NCBI GenBank assembly: GCA_020833205.1
Contig: JAJHQT010000020.1
Coordinates: forward strand, 1 to 12,336
DNA from: Pyrobaculum sp.
GTDB taxonomy: Archaea > Thermoproteota > Thermoprotei > Thermoproteales > Thermoproteaceae
Reading direction: 5' to 3'
Length of the DNA: 12,336 bases
Both the position numbers and the translations under genes were made by a program. The notes below the pieces were generated by a model, which was not told the DNA's origin, did not search any database, and saw nothing but the letters and a program-made list of their open reading frames with translations. This document shows, in pieces, positions 1 to 6,642 of the stretch (the first letter of the stretch is position 1; the number at the start of each line of letters is the position of its first letter).

Positions 1-266
1 CGGTGGACTAGATACGCGGCGAACATGTTCACTAGAATCTTCGTCTGTCCCCGCCTGATGAGGCCTTTAATGTACTCCAGTGGGTAGTCTCTAGCCACTG
101 GGTTTCCCTTTTCCGCAGACTCCCGCGCCCTGAGAGTCAGGAGGGTGAGGCCCGTCTCTTTGACCCACTTCTCGAATTTCGCCACCTCCTCTCTATACGC
201 CTTTGCGATGTCTGTTTCTATGAAGTGGCGCCAATACCGCATTAACTCCTTCAAAACAGAATCCAC
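1..266 (-). CDS. Unrecognised protein, 5' part only
   Basis: This frame is open on the minus strand from a GTG at 266 to the window edge, about 88 residues, so the gene is cut off at its 3' end. The GTG start is chosen because a TATA-like TTTTTAAA at 293-286 lies about 24 bp upstream, which suits a leaderless transcript. An ATG at 268 is out of frame and stops quickly; an in-frame ATG at 242 is an alternative. The residues are highly charged and helical, rich in Arg, Lys and Glu, with a segment reading LLTLRARESAEKGNP and no membrane segment, signal peptide or cysteine cluster. I do not recognise the family. It lies just downstream of csl4 on the same strand but appears to have its own promoter, which overlaps the csl4 stop codon. 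Confidence 0.6.
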   Translation of the reverse strand, partial: MDSVLKELMRYWRHFIETDIAKAYREEVAKFEKWVKETGLTLLTLRARESAEKGNPVARDYPLEYIKGLIRRGQTKILVNMFAAYLVH

Positions 267-285
267 ATAGACGAGACAAAGCCTG

Positions 286-293
286 TTTAAAAA
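286..293 (-). promoter_or_regulatory. TATA-like box for the truncated gene at 1-266
   Basis: The minus strand reads TTTTTAAA, ending about 20 bp before the GTG at 266. The spacing fits an archaeal TATA box driving a leaderless transcript. It abuts the csl4 stop codon at 296-294. Confidence 0.45.
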
Positions 294-836
294 TTATGCT
301 GTGTAGTGCCCTGTTGCGATTTTTCTCTTTACTTCAATGGCGCAGTTGGGGCAGTAGAGTGTGGCGCCGCGTCGTTTCAACACAGAGCCGCATCGGGGGC
401 AGCGGGAGAGGACGGAGCCGTAGGTGGCGCCGCGTATGCTCACCACAAGAGGCGGGCCGTATGTTGAAATTACCCTGGCTCTTACGTAGTCGCCTATCCC
501 CAGCTCCCCCTCTGCAAAGAAGTGGGGCAACACCCCGGTGAAGGTGTATTTGAGATCTACAAGCCCCTTCTGCTCCTCTACGGCGAAGCATCTGAGCTGA
601 TACGCCCTCCGCCCCTTGCCAGTCACTTGGCAGTAGACCACGGCGCCGGGCTGGGGCATTGCGGGGTCTTTCAACGGCTTCACCACGGCTGTGTGCGTCT
701 TTTCGTCGAACGACGCTGCGCCCAGAACAGAGGATATGTACCTGTGGTCGAGGCTGTAGGCGGAACCTTTGACTTCGAACTCCTCCGCATATGCCAACGT
801 CTCACCTGGCGTGACGACAATTTTCTTCACAAGCAC
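294..836 (-). CDS. csl4: Exosome complex RNA-binding subunit Csl4
   Basis: Csl4 is one of the two alternative RNA-binding cap proteins of the archaeal exosome, the cytoplasmic 3'-5' RNA-degrading and tailing machine. The 180 residues show the three expected parts: an N-terminal domain starting KKIVVTPGETLAYAEEF, a central S1-like RNA-binding beta barrel at about 62-140, and a C-terminal zinc ribbon with C146-x2-C149 and C162-x2-C165. Length and motif order match the family. The GTG at 836 gives the full frame. A second GTG at 830 (protein beginning MKKIVV) sits nearer 25 bp from the TATA-like sequence and could be the real start. The gene is divergent from the gene at 883 and shares its AT-rich promoter. 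Family assignment is firm; only the exact start is uncertain. Confidence 0.93.
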   Translation of the reverse strand: MLVKKIVVTPGETLAYAEEFEVKGSAYSLDHRYISSVLGAASFDEKTHTAVVKPLKDPAMPQPGAVVYCQVTGKGRRAYQLRCFAVEEQKGLVDLKYTFTGVLPHFFAEGELGIGDYVRARVISTYGPPLVVSIRGATYGSVLSRCPRCGSVLKRRGATLYCPNCAIEVKRKIATGHYTA

Positions 837-848
837 CGCTGGGCGTGT

Positions 849-862
849 GTATAAATTTTTTA
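849..862. promoter_or_regulatory. Shared divergent TATA region between csl4 and the gene at 883
   Basis: The sequence GTATAAATTTTTTA is the only AT-rich stretch between the two divergent starts. On plus, TATAAATT is centred about 29 bp before the GTG at 883. On minus, TTTATA is centred about 25 bp before the GTG at 830 and about 19 bp before the one at 836. The two preinitiation complexes would occupy nearly the same DNA. Confidence 0.55.
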
Positions 863-882
863 ACTCAGCTCAGGAGGCTTGT

Positions 883-1479
883 GTGTACGTAACCCTGTCG
901 TTTAGTTTCCGCACAAAGGAGGAGGTGGAACGGTTCCTCGCTTTTATAGAGAAGCACATAAAGACGACGTATATCGTCAGCACGAGGCTGACGCATGTCT
1001 ATGTACAGCTGGAGGGCGAGGAGAAGGAGCTCGTAGACGCGGTGGCGCTTGTAAAAAGACTTGCGGGTTTGGCAAGAGAGGGGCGGGCAGTGGTGCAGAT
1101 ACCGTTGCTCGTCTTGTTCAGAGACGCAGAGCTTGTGAGGCCCATACCGCCAGACGTCCTTGCAGACGCGTTGACGTTCAAAGGCCTCTTTGCAGAAGTC
1201 CGCGGAGACGTCCTTGAAACTGAGCTCGGCCACGAAGAAGTGCTTAAGGCGGCTGAGACCCTCTCGAAGATGTATGAAGAGGCTGAGAGATACCCGCTGA
1301 CCCCCCCGGCGAAGAGGGTGGTGGTGGCCTACGCCTACGCCAGAGAGATCTCTATAGAAACCGCCATAGAGGAGCTGGTAAAGGCCGGTATTTTAAACAG
1401 AGGCGCAGTGTTGAGCCTCCGGCGCTCTCCTGAAGAGACGCGAAGACTTCTCTTGGAAAATTTAAATAATCGTAGATAA
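883..1479 (+). CDS. Conserved archaeal protein, possibly DUF2067 family
   Basis: The protein is 198 residues from a GTG at 883. The frame stays open further upstream to 769, but that part is antisense to csl4 and lies in front of the TATA box, so it is excluded. The N-terminal part (about 1-65) begins YVTLSFSFRTKEEVERFL and has alternating strands and helices like a small RNA-binding or KH-like fold. The C-terminal 50 residues contain a helical unit, SIETAIEELVKAGILNRGAVLSL, that could be a small helix-turn-helix. No catalytic motif is visible. It sits between csl4 and rpoL, and I recall an uncharacterised archaeal family (DUF2067) with a similar N-terminus in similar contexts. That name is from memory and only moderately sure. 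The neighbours suggest an RNA-related role, which is inference. Confidence 0.75.
   Translation: MYVTLSFSFRTKEEVERFLAFIEKHIKTTYIVSTRLTHVYVQLEGEEKELVDAVALVKRLAGLAREGRAVVQIPLLVLFRDAELVRPIPPDVLADALTFKGLFAEVRGDVLETELGHEEVLKAAETLSKMYEEAERYPLTPPAKRVVVAYAYAREISIETAIEELVKAGILNRGAVLSLRRSPEETRRLLLENLNNRR
1461..1469 (+). promoter_or_regulatory. TATA-like box for rpoL
   Basis: TTTAAATAA is centred about 25 bp before the GTG start of rpoL at 1489. It overlaps the last codons of the preceding gene, so rpoL probably has its own leaderless promoter. Confidence 0.5.
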
Positions 1480-1488
1480 GCCCTCTGC

Positions 1489-1758
1489 GTGCTTAATCTA
1501 GAAATTTTGAGACTAGACGACAGGTACCTAGAAATTAGGGTGAAAGGGGAAACCTACACCCTATTCTCACCACTTGTGGAATACCTCTCCAACGACCCCG
1601 ACGTCGAGTATGTGCAGTTCGACGTGGACCACCCCCTGCAGGAAAACGTCTACTTCAAGGTGAAGGTGAGGAGGGGCACTCCCCTCGAGGCGGTGCAGAG
1701 GGCGGTGAACTCTATTCTGGCAGACCTCGAGGAGCTCGAGAAGAGTCTTTTCCAGTGA
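1489..1758 (+). CDS. rpoL: DNA-directed RNA polymerase subunit L (Rpo11)
   Basis: This 89-residue protein is the Rpo11 subunit, the homologue of eukaryotic Rpb11/AC19. It pairs with Rpo3 to form the alpha-like assembly platform of RNA polymerase. The family signature is visible as a strand, a KGETYTL segment, NDPDVEYVQFDVDHP at about residues 35-49, a strand (VYFKVKVRRGTP) and a C-terminal helix that ends the protein. Length is typical. The usual H-T-L-x-N-L-L stretch reads YTLFSPL here, a divergence in the first helix. The GTG start fits the TATA box at 1461. The stop overlaps the GTG of nep1 by four bases (GTGA), indicating cotranscription and coupled translation. Confidence 0.9.
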   Translation: MLNLEILRLDDRYLEIRVKGETYTLFSPLVEYLSNDPDVEYVQFDVDHPLQENVYFKVKVRRGTPLEAVQRAVNSILADLEELEKSLFQ

Positions 1759-2420
1759 TTCTGGTGTTGGCGGAGTCTGCGCTGGAGCTCGTGCCCAGCG
1801 AGCTCTGGCGGCACCCGGCGGTGTTGGCCGACGCGAAGAGGCGGAGGAAGAAGCCCGGCGAGATTCTGCTCGACAGATCTCGGCACCACCCAGCCATGCG
1901 CGACCTGCCGGACGCCTCTAGGCGGGGGAGGCCCGACATAGTCCACCAAGTCCTCCTAGTTTTTCAATACAGCATGTTGAACAAGAGGGGTCTGGGCCGG
2001 GCGTATGTACATACGCGGGATGACTACGTGATTTCGCTGAGGCCGGAGACGAGGCCGCCGAAGAGCTACAACAACTTCGTGTCGTTGTTAGAGCAGTTGT
2101 ACAAGGTCGGGAGGGTGCCGCCCAGCGGCGAGCCGCTTATGGAGCTTCATAAAAAGGACCTCCGCCGGTTGCTAGAGGAGCTTGGGGGTAGGTGGGTGGT
2201 TCTGCACGAGACTGGAGAGAAACTGCCTTTGTTGGATCTAGGCGCCGCCTTGTTGAATTCTGTGGTTGTGGTGGGCGGCTTCCCCCACGGCGACTTTGAA
2301 AACAGGTGGGTTTTAGAGAAGGCGGTAGGTAGGTATAGAATAGGCGACGAGGCGATGGACGCTCCGCAAGCGGTCTGTAGAGCCGTGGTGGCTACAGAAG
2401 CGGCGGCCGGCTTGATATGA
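1755..2420 (+). CDS. nep1: 16S rRNA pseudouridine N1-methyltransferase Nep1
   Basis: Nep1/Emg1 is a SPOUT-class methyltransferase that converts a pseudouridine of helix 35 of small-subunit rRNA to N1-methylpseudouridine during ribosome assembly, using SAM. The 221 residues carry the family motifs in order: LVLAESALELVPSE at the N-terminus, ILLDRSRHHPAM (37-48), RRGRPDIVH (56-64), LNKRGLGRAYVHT, the substrate-loop PETRPPKSYNNF (97-108), and VVVGGFPHGDF (171-181), which forms the SAM-binding knot region. Length matches archaeal homologues. The start is a GTG overlapping the rpoL stop. The end overlaps the next gene as ATGA, so rpoL, nep1 and the TIM-barrel gene form one translationally coupled operon. 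Confidence 0.95.
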   Translation: MILVLAESALELVPSELWRHPAVLADAKRRRKKPGEILLDRSRHHPAMRDLPDASRRGRPDIVHQVLLVFQYSMLNKRGLGRAYVHTRDDYVISLRPETRPPKSYNNFVSLLEQLYKVGRVPPSGEPLMELHKKDLRRLLEELGGRWVVLHETGEKLPLLDLGAALLNSVVVVGGFPHGDFENRWVLEKAVGRYRIGDEAMDAPQAVCRAVVATEAAAGLI

Positions 2421-3166
2421 ACTACCAAGTATACCTCAAGAAGAGGGGCCGGTGGCGCCGGCTCCTCAGATATGTAGAACAAGCAGGCGTGCCGTACGTC
2501 TTAGAGGTGGAGAGACTCGACACCTCCAAGTCCCCGATCACGGCGGCTCTTGAGTTTAGGGAGACGCCGCCTGAGGCGTTGACGTTGCCCCGCGTCGGGG
2601 AGGAGGAGTTCGACTGGTACGTAATGTTTGCAGACGCCTTAGATGTAAGAAGGCTTGTGCTCCCCCCACCGCCCACTCTCCAGGCGGCGGCCGCCATATA
2701 CGACAAGGCTGTGGAATACGGAATAGAGGTGAACTGGATCTACGGAACGCCGCCTATGACGAGGCCCGTCGACGTTGAACAAGTCGCGAGGTCTATCAGG
2801 CCTACGGCGGCTAGGATAGTCTACGATCCGGTCAAGGCAAAGGGGACTAAGGAGATATATAGAACCATAGTGGCGCTCAGCGGCTACATAAGAGAAATCT
2901 ACCTATCGAACAGGCGGGGCGAGAGGGGGCCGCGCCTCCCGCCGTTTGACCCAATTGGGCGTATAAACTTTGTCGAGATACTACAAGCCTTGTACCTAAT
3001 CCAGTGGGAGGGCCGCATCACCATCAGGCAGGCCGCCCAATTTTTCGACGAGCTAGACCTCCAGCTCCGCATCGGATCTGAAGTTTTAGAGACTACGAGA
3101 AGCGTAGGGGTCTCTAAAAAGGTGCAAAGACGAGTGGCAGAAGTTCTCAACGAATTAATGCAATAA
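2417..3166 (+). CDS. Xylose-isomerase-like TIM-barrel protein (degenerate)
   Basis: The 249-residue protein is encoded directly after nep1 with an ATGA overlap. Residues 130-203 resemble the C-terminal half of the AP-endonuclease-2/xylose-isomerase-like TIM barrel. They run ARIVYDP, then IYLSNRRGERGPRLPPFDPIG where family members place the 'H-x-x-D' metal residues, then INFVEILQAL and WEGRITI. The usual metal-ligand His and Glu residues are not obvious, so it may bind a ligand or RNA rather than catalyse. The remaining 45 residues form a helical tail. The family call is a pattern match by eye. The function is unknown, but coupling to nep1 and rpoL suggests an informational role, which is inference. 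Confidence 0.75.
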   Translation: MNYQVYLKKRGRWRRLLRYVEQAGVPYVLEVERLDTSKSPITAALEFRETPPEALTLPRVGEEEFDWYVMFADALDVRRLVLPPPPTLQAAAAIYDKAVEYGIEVNWIYGTPPMTRPVDVEQVARSIRPTAARIVYDPVKAKGTKEIYRTIVALSGYIREIYLSNRRGERGPRLPPFDPIGRINFVEILQALYLIQWEGRITIRQAAQFFDELDLQLRIGSEVLETTRSVGVSKKVQRRVAEVLNELMQ

Positions 3167-3180
3167 GACAAAGCAGAATA

Positions 3181-3190
3181 TTTATTAATA
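3181..3190 (+). promoter_or_regulatory. TATA-like box for the subtilase gene
   Basis: TTTATTAATA lies about 24 bp upstream of the ATG at 3208, inside a very AT-rich spacer after the nep1 operon. It marks a separate transcription unit. Confidence 0.55.
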
Positions 3191-3207
3191 TTTCATTATA
3201 TACTTCC

Positions 3208-4395
3208 ATGGAGAGAAAACTCAAGACATTAATATTGACATTGTTGGTGGTTGTCGTATTTATAAACGCGGCGAGGGTGGTTGTCGGCTACGAGGACTCT
3301 TCAGCACTTGACGTTTTGAGCCAACTAAACAAAACAGGCGATATCAAGATGTTGAAGCACATAAAGGAGATAAAGGCCGTCGTGCTCCACGTCCCCGACC
3401 ACAGAGTCGACGAGTTAAAGAAGCTGTTTAGATATGTAGAGGAGGATAAGGTGGCGTACGCGGTAGGCTTCGGCGACTATGCAGACGTGCAGTGGAATGT
3501 GAAGATGATAAACGCGCATCTGGTGTGGGACGCTTATTTCACCACCATCGGAGATGCCGCCTTCGGCTATGGAGTCACGGTGGCTGTTTTAGATACAGGC
3601 ATCGACTACAAACATCCAGAGCTCTACGGAAAAGTGGTGTATTGTATATACACCGTGGGGACAAGGCTTTACAAAGGCACAAACTTGGCGAATTGCGCAG
3701 ATAGGAACGGCCACGGCACGCACGTCGCCGGCATAATCGCGGCTTCTCTCAACAACGTCGGCGTGGCGGGGGTGGCGCCCAAAGTCCGGCTGGTGGCCGT
3801 CAAGGTCTTAAGCGACTCCGGAAGCGGCTACTACAGCGACATTGCAGAGGGCATAGTGGAGGCCGTGAAGGCCGGCGTCAAAATACTGTCGATGTCGCTG
3901 GGCGGCCCCTCAGACTCTTCGGTGCTCAGAGACGCGTCTTACTGGGCCTACCAACAAGGCGCCATACAGGTAGTAGCCGCCGGAAACTCAGGCGACGGCG
4001 ACTTCACCACAGACAACGTCGCATACCCGGCGAAGTACAGCTGGGTGATTGCGGTGGCGGCCGTCGACCAGAACTACAACGTGCCCACCTGGTCTAGCGA
4101 CGGCCCCGAGGTGGACGTGGCGGCGCCCGGCGTCAACATACTCTCCACATACCCAGGCGGACGATATGCCTACATGTCTGGCACCTCCATGGCGACGCCC
4201 CACGTCACAGGTGTGGTGGCGTTGATACAAGCCGTGAGATCCGCCTTAGGCCTAAGGCCGTTGACGCCCGACGAGATGTACCAAGTGTTGACCTCTACGG
4301 CTAAGGACATAGGCCCGCCCGGCTTCGACGTCTTCAGCGGCTACGGGCTTGTGGACGCCTACGCGGCGGTAAACGCCGCGTTGAAAATAGGGTAA
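3208..4395 (+). CDS. Secreted subtilisin-like serine protease (S8, aerolysin-like)
   Basis: The 395-residue precursor starts with an N-terminal signal segment (charged MERKLK, hydrophobic core about 8-26). A propeptide-like inhibitor domain follows (about 45-90, with IKAVVLHVPDHRVDELKKLF), and then a full S8 catalytic domain. The triad is D129 in AVLDTGID, H169 in NGHGTHVAG and S327 in SGTSMATPH, with oxyanion N260 in AAGNSG. It ends shortly after the catalytic fold, with no C-terminal beta domain or membrane anchor. It would be exported and self-processed to about 300 residues for extracellular protein degradation. Length and layout resemble aerolysin of Pyrobaculum aerophilum. The only two cysteines, C146 and C163, lie between Asp and His and could form a stabilising disulfide. 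The ATG is supported by the TATA box. Confidence 0.95.
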   Translation: MERKLKTLILTLLVVVVFINAARVVVGYEDSSALDVLSQLNKTGDIKMLKHIKEIKAVVLHVPDHRVDELKKLFRYVEEDKVAYAVGFGDYADVQWNVKMINAHLVWDAYFTTIGDAAFGYGVTVAVLDTGIDYKHPELYGKVVYCIYTVGTRLYKGTNLANCADRNGHGTHVAGIIAASLNNVGVAGVAPKVRLVAVKVLSDSGSGYYSDIAEGIVEAVKAGVKILSMSLGGPSDSSVLRDASYWAYQQGAIQVVAAGNSGDGDFTTDNVAYPAKYSWVIAVAAVDQNYNVPTWSSDGPEVDVAAPGVNILSTYPGGRYAYMSGTSMATPHVTGVVALIQAVRSALGLRPLTPDEMYQVLTSTAKDIGPPGFDVFSGYGLVDAYAAVNAALKIG

Positions 4396-4398
4396 CTC

Positions 4399-4410
4399 TT
4401 TTTATATATA
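4399..4410 (+). promoter_or_regulatory. TATA-like box for the aconitase-family gene
   Basis: TTTTTATATATA begins just after the subtilase stop and is centred about 22 bp before the ATG at 4426, giving a leaderless promoter separate from the protease gene. Confidence 0.55.
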
Positions 4411-4425
4411 CAACGTTTTTCCTAT

Positions 4426-5670
4426 ATGCCCACGTGGACCGAATACATATTTTCTAAAAAGCTGGGGAAGACGCCTTCGCCGGGCGACGTGGTGGAGGTG
4501 GTGCCGGATTTAGTGGGCTTCCACGACCTCACCGGCTACCACGTGTTGGAGGTTTTGGAGAACATGGGCAAGGTGGAGGTTTTCGACAAAGATAGAGTAG
4601 TGGTGGCCTTTGACCACCTGTCACCGCCTCCTACACAGAGGGCGGCGGAGATCATGGTCTACATTAGGAAACACGTGAAGACGCTTGGTCTGCCTCATTT
4701 CTACGACGTTGGGGGCGGGATTCTCCACCAGATAATTCTGGAGAAATACGCCATGCCGGAGCAGATCATCTTCGCCGCCGACTCTCATACCAACACCGCA
4801 GGAGCCCTGGGGGCCTTTGCCCACGGGATGGGGGCCACAGACATAGCGGCCACCCTTAAGCTGGGCAAGACCTGGGTTGTGGTGCCCACGCCGTTTAGAA
4901 TAGACGTAGAGGGACACTTCCCGAAGGGCGTCGTGGGGAAGGACGTGGCGCTTCACCTCCTCGGCCAATTCGGCGCAGAGGGCTTCAACGGCTACTCCGT
5001 CGAGGTGTATGTGAAGGAGCCCAAGGCCTTCCCCATGGAAGACAGAGCCACAGTGGCCAACATGTCCACCGAGATGGGCGCCGACGCGCTTATGTTTGTG
5101 CCAGACGAAGTTACTGTGGACTACCTGCAGAGGGAGAGAGACGTTACGTATAAACCGCCTCAGCTTGCTCCAGGCGAGTACGCCGAGAGGTACACGGTGG
5201 AGCTGGACAGACTAGAGCCATTGGTGGCGGCGCCCTTCAGCGTGGACAACGTCAAGTCCGTAAGAGAGGTGGAGGGGGTGGAGGTAGACCAAGTCTTCAT
5301 AGGCTCGTGCACCAACGGGAGGCTGAGCGACATGGAGGCGGCGGCGCGGATCTTGAAGAGAGGCCGCGTCAAGAGCAGGTGTATAGCCATTCCGGCGAGT
5401 TATGCGGTATTTAGAAAATCCATGGAGCTGGGCTACATCGACATATTGACCAAGGCAGGTTGTGTAGTCACCTACGGCACATGCGGCCCCTGCCTCGGCG
5501 GACACTTCGGCGTAGCAGGTCCCGGCGAGGTCGTAGTCTCCACAAGCAACCGCAACTTCAAGGGGAGGGTGGGGCATCCAGACTCCAAGGTCTACCTGGC
5601 AAACCCGGCCACAGCCGCCGCGGCGGCGCTCGAAGGGAAAATAGTCGACCCCCGCCCCTACTTATCTTAA
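4426..5670 (+). CDS. Homoaconitase / 3-isopropylmalate dehydratase large subunit
   Basis: This 414-residue protein belongs to the LeuC/HacA/LysT group of the aconitase superfamily. It isomerises 2-isopropylmalate (leucine pathway) and/or homocitrate (lysine pathway) and needs a separate small subunit, not seen here. The [4Fe-4S] ligands are C295 in GSCTNGR and C353 and C356 in [10 protein letters not shown]. Other family motifs are FDHLSPPPT (62-70), [19 protein letters not shown] (118-136) and [10 protein letters not shown] (372-381). Length is that of the archaeal short form. LysS lies about 1 kb downstream on the opposite strand, which favours a role in lysine synthesis, but archaeal enzymes of this group often accept both substrates and the sequence does not settle it. 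The 3' end overlaps the convergent argF by nine bases. Confidence 0.92.
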   Translation: MPTWTEYIFSKKLGKTPSPGDVVEVVPDLVGFHDLTGYHVLEVLENMGKVEVFDKDRVVVAFDHLSPPPTQRAAEIMVYIRKHVKTLGLPHFYDVGGGILHQIILEKYAMPEQIIFAADSHTNTAGALGAFAHGMGATDIAATLKLGKTWVVVPTPFRIDVEGHFPKGVVGKDVALHLLGQFGAEGFNGYSVEVYVKEPKAFPMEDRATVANMSTEMGADALMFVPDEVTVDYLQRERDVTYKPPQLAPGEYAERYTVELDRLEPLVAAPFSVDNVKSVREVEGVEVDQVFIGSCTNGRLSDMEAAARILKRGRVKSRCIAIPASYAVFRKSMELGYIDILTKAGCVVTYGTCGPCLGGHFGVAGPGEVVVSTSNRNFKGRVGHPDSKVYLANPATAAAAALEGKIVDPRPYLS

Positions 5671-6579
5671 GAGGTAGGCAAAAACTGCCTTTGCCGTATG
5701 CATTCTGTTTTCGGCCTGGTCCCAGACGGCGGATTGAGGCCCGTCTATCACGTCGTCCGTCACTTCCTCTCCTCTACGCGCCGGCAGGCAATGTAGGAAG
5801 ATGGCCCTTTTGCCTGCCAGCTCCATCACTTTCTGGTTTACTTGGTAGGGCGAGAGGAGGCGCCTCCTCTCCTCGGCCTCCTTCTCGAAGCCCATGGAGA
5901 CCCACGTGTCTGTGTACACGCCGTCTACCCCCGCCACGTCATTTATGGAATCTGTAAAGTAGATCCGGGCTCCTGTCTTCGCCAGATCTTCCGAAAGCTC
6001 GTCAAGCAACTTCGTGTTCCACAGCTCCTTTGGGCCCACCAGCCTAACCTCCCACCCCAGCTTTGCGCCCACCACGGCGAGGCTGGTGGCCACGTTATTC
6101 GACACGTCGCCCACGAATGCCACCTTGACGTTGTGGAGTCTGCCTGTCCGCTCCCAGAGCGTGAGGGCGTCTGCGAGGGCTTGGAGGGGGTGGTGTCTGT
6201 CGGATAGGGCATTTATCACCGGGATGGAGCTGTATTTAGCCATCTCCTCCAAAGTCTCGTGTTTATACACCCTGGCGGTGACCGCGGCGGCGTATCGCGA
6301 AAACACTCTCATGGTGTCGGCCACGGTTTCGCCTCTGCCAATTTGAAGTTCGTTTGGCGAAGTGGCGACGGGGTGCATCCCCAGCTGGGCCGCGGCCGCC
6401 GAGAGCGAAAGTCTAGTGCGTGTGCTGGGCTTCTCGAAGTAGAGAACAACTATTCGGCCGGGGAAAAGCGGAGTGTAGACCTCCCCCGCCATAAACCGCG
6501 TCTTGAAGTCTCTAGACATACGTAGAAGATACTCAACTTCATGTGGTTTGTATTCCATCAACGTGAGTAAATGACGCAT
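5662..6579 (-). CDS. argF: Ornithine carbamoyltransferase
   Basis: The enzyme makes citrulline from ornithine and carbamoyl phosphate in arginine synthesis. The 305 residues contain the carbamoyl-phosphate motif STRTR (52-56), HPLQALAD (130-137), the nucleotide-fold-like segment [17 protein letters not shown], the ornithine-side motif DTWVSMG (224-230) and the catalytic HCLPARRG (263-270). Length is standard. HCLP and D-x-x-x-S-M-G distinguish it from aspartate carbamoyltransferase. The ATG at 6579 lies about 26 bp after a TATA-like box on the minus strand, so although argF follows lysS by only 63 bp it probably has its own promoter. In crenarchaea, lysine and arginine synthesis share LysW-linked enzymes, which makes the neighbourhood meaningful. 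Confidence 0.96.
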   Translation of the reverse strand: MRHLLTLMEYKPHEVEYLLRMSRDFKTRFMAGEVYTPLFPGRIVVLYFEKPSTRTRLSLSAAAAQLGMHPVATSPNELQIGRGETVADTMRVFSRYAAAVTARVYKHETLEEMAKYSSIPVINALSDRHHPLQALADALTLWERTGRLHNVKVAFVGDVSNNVATSLAVVGAKLGWEVRLVGPKELWNTKLLDELSEDLAKTGARIYFTDSINDVAGVDGVYTDTWVSMGFEKEAEERRRLLSPYQVNQKVMELAGKRAIFLHCLPARRGEEVTDDVIDGPQSAVWDQAENRMHTAKAVFAYLLR

Positions 6580-6600
6580 AACCTACCTTAACACCAGCCT

Positions 6601-6610
6601 TAAATATATT
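6601..6610 (-). promoter_or_regulatory. TATA-like box for argF
   Basis: The minus strand reads AATATATTTA in the short lysS-argF gap, centred about 26 bp before the argF ATG, so argF can be transcribed independently of lysS. Confidence 0.55.
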
Positions 6611-6642
6611 GATCTATAGAAATACCCACTCTGATATGCAGT

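Noticed and set aside
769..882. Upstream extension of the DUF2067-like gene into csl4
   Set aside because: The extension is antisense to csl4, precedes the TATA box and has no family-like sequence.
5460..5957. Arg/Pro-rich plus-strand open frame over the aconitase-argF junction
   Set aside because: It is a shadow of two well-supported genes, with a composition typical of an off-frame reading of GC-rich DNA.
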